Shown here piece by piece: positions 11,734-14,149 of a stretch of 14,149 nt of DNA (positions are counted from its first letter, which is position 1; the number at the start of each line of letters is the position of its first letter). Source of the stretch: Candidatus Nomurabacteria bacterium (GTDB lineage: Bacteria; Patescibacteriota; Saccharimonadia; Saccharimonadales; Saccharimonadaceae); the NCBI GenBank assembly GCA_031278275.1, contig JAITKW010000026.1, forward strand, positions 1 through 14,149, written 5' to 3'. The position numbers and the translations under genes were made by a program. A model generated the notes under the pieces. That model worked only from the letters and a program-made list of their open reading frames with translations. It was not told the DNA's origin and did not search any database.

Positions 11734-13355
11734 TGTTTGATTTGGAAATGCCAATCGGCAAAAGAAAACCGCTTTATCGCGCCTTTGAAATATTACCAGG
11801 ATTTATCAGTTACATGGCGGTAATTTTGCTTTTCATTTTGTCTTATATCAACCCAGTTTTGGGCGCGGGATATGTGTTGCTAGTAGTGGTAGTTGTGTTT
11901 GTTAAGGCCGTTGGCGTAGCGTTTAGAACATTAAATGGCTACAGCACCATGCGCAAGGCCATAAAAGTTAACTGGCGGCAACGTTTGGCGCATTTGCAAA
12001 ACCCGCACCGCTATTATGATGAGCTTAAGAGTGAAGAGCATAACAGTTTTAATTACCAAAAACATTTGGAGAACTTGCGGTTTATGTCGGCGGCGGAAAT
12101 TGGCACTTATCCCAACCCCGATCAAATTATCCATGCGGTGATTGTGGCGATTTTCAACGAAAGTTTGGAGATTTTGCGCCCAACCATCAACGCCATTGAG
12201 CGAACCACTTATCCCAATCAACAAATCGTGGTGGTCTTGGCATATGAAGAGAGCGGGGGGACGGCCACTAAAGAAATAGTGGAGATTTTGCAAAAAGAAT
12301 ACAAAGGTGTTTTTTTGGACATGTTCGCCGTTCCTCACCCTGAGGGCATAAAAAACGAAGTGATTGGCAAGGGCGGAAACATCACTTCTGCTGGGCGGTT
12401 TTTGGCAAAATATTTTCGCAAGCAAAAAATTCGGTTCAGCAACGTGATTGTTACCACCTTAGATTCCGACAACCGCCCCCACAAAAGCTATTTTGACGCG
12501 GTGGCGTATGAATACATTTGTTGCACCGACCGCAAACGCCGCTCATATCAACCAGTTTCCCTGTTCACTAACAATATTTGGGACGCTCCGGCTGCGACCA
12601 GAGTGGTGGCGACCGGTAATTCGTTTTGGACGGTGGTGTCTTCTATGCGCCCGCACACTTTGCGCAATTTTGCGTCCCATTCTCAAAGTTTGGACGCACT
12701 TTATGAGATGGATTTTTGGAGTACTAGAAGTATCACGGAGGACGGTCATCAATATTGGCGTAGTTATTTTTATTTTGACGGCAATTATTCGGTGTTGCCC
12801 ATTCATTTACCGATGGGACAGGACGCGGTGTTGTCGTTCACTTTTTGGAAAACTTTGAAAATGCAATTTGTCCAGCTTCGGCGCTGGGCATACGGTGCGT
12901 CAGATATTGCGTATGTCGCCACACGACTTTTTTCACGCAAACGCAATGTGCCGTTTTTTGATTGTTTGATGAAGTTTTGGCGGTTGGTTGACAGCCACGT
13001 CACTTGGGCGTTCATGGCACCAATCGTGGCGTTCGGCGGTTTTGTGCCAGTAATTTTCAGCCCGCACGCTCGCACCAACATTGCCGCCCAAGAATTGCCC
13101 AGCATAGTTTCCAATATCCAAACAGTAGCCATGGTCGGATTATTCATCACAATTATTCTGTCCGTCAGAATGCTACCCAAGCGCCCCAAACGTTACAAAA
13201 AAGGCAAAATGGTTTTGATGATAATTCAATGGGCGTTAATGCCGATCACCGCCATCATCTACAACTCCGCTTCCGCTTTTTATGCCCAAACACGACTGAT
13301 GTTGGGGTTATATATGAATAAATTTGATGCTACGGACAAGGCGACAAAAAAATAA
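11733..13355 (+). CDS. Membrane family 2 glycosyltransferase, processive type
   Basis: 540 residues. Two N-terminal TM segments (19-39, 41-60) precede a cytoplasmic GT2 domain (about 131-390): HAVIVAIFNESLEILRPTINAI (134-155) at the nucleotide-sugar site, TTLDSDNRPH with the metal-binding DSD (244-246), the acceptor-site TEDG (335-338) and QLRRW (381-385). At least three C-terminal TM segments follow (about 411-436, 461-478, 492-510). DxD, TED and QxxRW together mark cellulose- or hyaluronan-synthase-like enzymes that extend a polysaccharide while exporting it. Substrate and product are unknown; an envelope polysaccharide is likely. The ATG at 11733 is used; a TTG directly before it would add one Met. 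No PilZ domain is seen. Confidence 0.9.
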   Translation: MFDLEMPIGKRKPLYRAFEILPGFISYMAVILLFILSYINPVLGAGYVLLVVVVVFVKAVGVAFRTLNGYSTMRKAIKVNWRQRLAHLQNPHRYYDELKSEEHNSFNYQKHLENLRFMSAAEIGTYPNPDQIIHAVIVAIFNESLEILRPTINAIERTTYPNQQIVVVLAYEESGGTATKEIVEILQKEYKGVFLDMFAVPHPEGIKNEVIGKGGNITSAGRFLAKYFRKQKIRFSNVIVTTLDSDNRPHKSYFDAVAYEYICCTDRKRRSYQPVSLFTNNIWDAPAATRVVATGNSFWTVVSSMRPHTLRNFASHSQSLDALYEMDFWSTRSITEDGHQYWRSYFYFDGNYSVLPIHLPMGQDAVLSFTFWKTLKMQFVQLRRWAYGASDIAYVATRLFSRKRNVPFFDCLMKFWRLVDSHVTWAFMAPIVAFGGFVPVIFSPHARTNIAAQELPSIVSNIQTVAMVGLFITIILSVRMLPKRPKRYKKGKMVLMIIQWALMPITAIIYNSASAFYAQTRLMLGLYMNKFDATDKATKK

Positions 13356-13360
13356 GTTTA

Positions 13361-13369
13361 TGATAAAAT
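13361..13369 (+). promoter_or_regulatory. Possible extended -10 for the S51 peptidase gene
   Basis: TGA-TAAAAT with the hexamer at 13364-13369, and GCGACA 17 bp upstream as a partial -35. It lies in the 35-base gap after the glycosyltransferase stop, so the peptidase may have its own start site. Confidence 0.4.
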
Positions 13370-13390
13370 TATTAAAGATAGGGAGGTAAT

Positions 13391-14038
13391 ATGAGATTAT
13401 TTTTGGCATCAAGGAACTTCGGTAATCATTTGGAGCAGTTGCACGACATGGTCGGCGTGAATAAAATGGCGCTTTTGATTTTCAACGCTACAGATGAGAA
13501 AAACTCTCTTATCAGAATGTGGAAAAAATGGCGCAAAAAATACCAGTTTCAAAATGCCGGTTTTGATGTTTTGGAGTTGGATCTCAGGGTGTTTTTTGGG
13601 CGCAGGCACGACCTTGAAATGTACATCAAATCCGTCAGCCCAGGCTTGATTTATGCCTTTGGTGGCAATGTGTTTATTTTGCGCCGTGCTTTTCGCTACA
13701 GTAGTTTTGACGAGATTTTGCGCTCTAACCTCGCCTCTGACAACTACGTTTATGGTGGAAGCTCGGCTGGCAGCGTTATTATGTCAAAAGAGTTGAAATA
13801 TTTTGTCAACAAAGAAGACATGCCGGAAGTGGTGCCAAAACATAAGTACCATGCCGATATTATTTGGGAGGGCATGGGTTTGATTGATGAATATTTATTA
13901 CCGCACGCCGATTCCAAACAATTTGATGATAGTGCTGGCGAAATTCGGTTGGCGTTTAATCAAGCCAATATTAAACCAATTTCCATGACTGACGATGACG
14001 TATTCGTGATTGACGGCGAGAGGAAAGGGTTGCTGTGA
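13391..14038 (+). CDS. Peptidase E-like S51 family hydrolase
   Basis: 215 residues. The central region has the S51 (peptidase E / cyanophycinase) pattern: FGGNVFILRRAF (90-101), the nucleophile elbow YGGSSAGS with probable catalytic Ser125, and LLPH with His172, a candidate for the catalytic His. Known S51 members are cytosolic dipeptidases for N-terminal Asp peptides or related glutamine-amidotransferase-fold hydrolases. Bacterial PepE is about 230 residues, so this is full length. SD GGGAGG is strong. The TGA stop overlaps the GTG of the next gene. Confidence 0.85.
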   Translation: MRLFLASRNFGNHLEQLHDMVGVNKMALLIFNATDEKNSLIRMWKKWRKKYQFQNAGFDVLELDLRVFFGRRHDLEMYIKSVSPGLIYAFGGNVFILRRAFRYSSFDEILRSNLASDNYVYGGSSAGSVIMSKELKYFVNKEDMPEVVPKHKYHADIIWEGMGLIDEYLLPHADSKQFDDSAGEIRLAFNQANIKPISMTDDDVFVIDGERKGLL

Positions 14039-14149
14039 ACACCGTCATTAACAACCGCATTGCAAATTACGTGGACGTTGGTTCTGGCAAAGTGATTTTG
14101 ATTTTGCATGGTTGGGGGTCGTCAAATAAAGTTTTTGCCGAAGTGGTTC
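14035..14149 (+). CDS. Alpha/beta hydrolase, N-terminal fragment (cut by window edge)
   Basis: The GTG at 14035 overlaps the preceding TGA (GTGA) with AGGAAAGGG upstream. The first 38 codons encode a beta strand, then VILILHGWGSSNKVF, the oxyanion-hole HGWG segment that follows the first strands of alpha/beta hydrolases. The nucleophile and the rest lie outside the window, so the substrate cannot be called. It is coupled to the S51 peptidase gene. Confidence 0.75.
   Translation, partial: MNTVINNRIANYVDVGSGKVILILHGWGSSNKVFAEVV

Noticed and set aside
1..14149. CRISPR array, insertion sequence or transposase
   Set aside because: No regularly spaced repeats, terminal inverted repeats or transposase motifs were found on either strand.

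Overview
The window looks like chromosomal DNA of a small-genome bacterium of the Patescibacteria/CPR group. Saccharibacteria (TM7) is my best guess, held with modest confidence. It rests on inference: the gene style (secreted HNH nuclease, YxeA-type ABC operon, membrane GT2, TM-anchored surface proteins), standalone dnaK without grpE/dnaJ, dense packing, encoded tRNA CCA ends, and many genes that start within a few bases of a strong extended -10 box with no Shine-Dalgarno. TGA is used as a normal stop, so this is not a TGA-recoding lineage.

Left part, minus strand (1-2992): an outward promoter at the window edge; a secreted or anchored HNH (DUF1524-type) nuclease with a 20-bp palindrome over its -10 box; and dnaK, preceded by two tandem promoter units, each with a TTGACA -35 lying inside a CIRCE (HrcA) operator. 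Divergent from dnaK is a compositionally distinct membrane-protein cassette (3031-3721) with its own promoter, leader hairpin, strong SD and intrinsic terminator.

Middle part, plus strand (3746-6715): a membrane-anchored TPR protein, tRNA-Tyr, and a three-gene operon of ABC ATPase, ABC-2-type permease and a YxeA-like exported protein, with overlapping or 1-nt junctions.

Right-middle part, minus strand (6743-10860): a block devoted to exported proteins. A leaderless operon encodes a four-TM protein with an intramembrane-type CSGC motif and a DsbA-like thioredoxin (FCPYC); they overlap by 17 nt. Next is a leaderless two-gene operon: a secreted subtilisin (S8) with a canonical two-repeat C-terminal dockerin, then, overlapping by ATGA, a protein with a signal peptide, a cohesin-like domain, a Pro/Thr linker and a C-terminal membrane anchor. 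I read this as a minimal cohesin-dockerin system that parks a Cys-rich protease on the cell surface, with the neighbouring thiol-redox pair as a plausible folding aid. It is the most interesting system in the window.

Right end: tRNA-Asn and tRNA-Asp (minus), tRNA-Thr with the unusual anticodon AGT (plus), then plus-strand genes for a small three-TM protein overlapping a processive-type GT2 glycosyltransferase (DSD, TED, QLRRW), a peptidase E-like S51 hydrolase, and the start of an alpha/beta hydrolase cut by the window edge.
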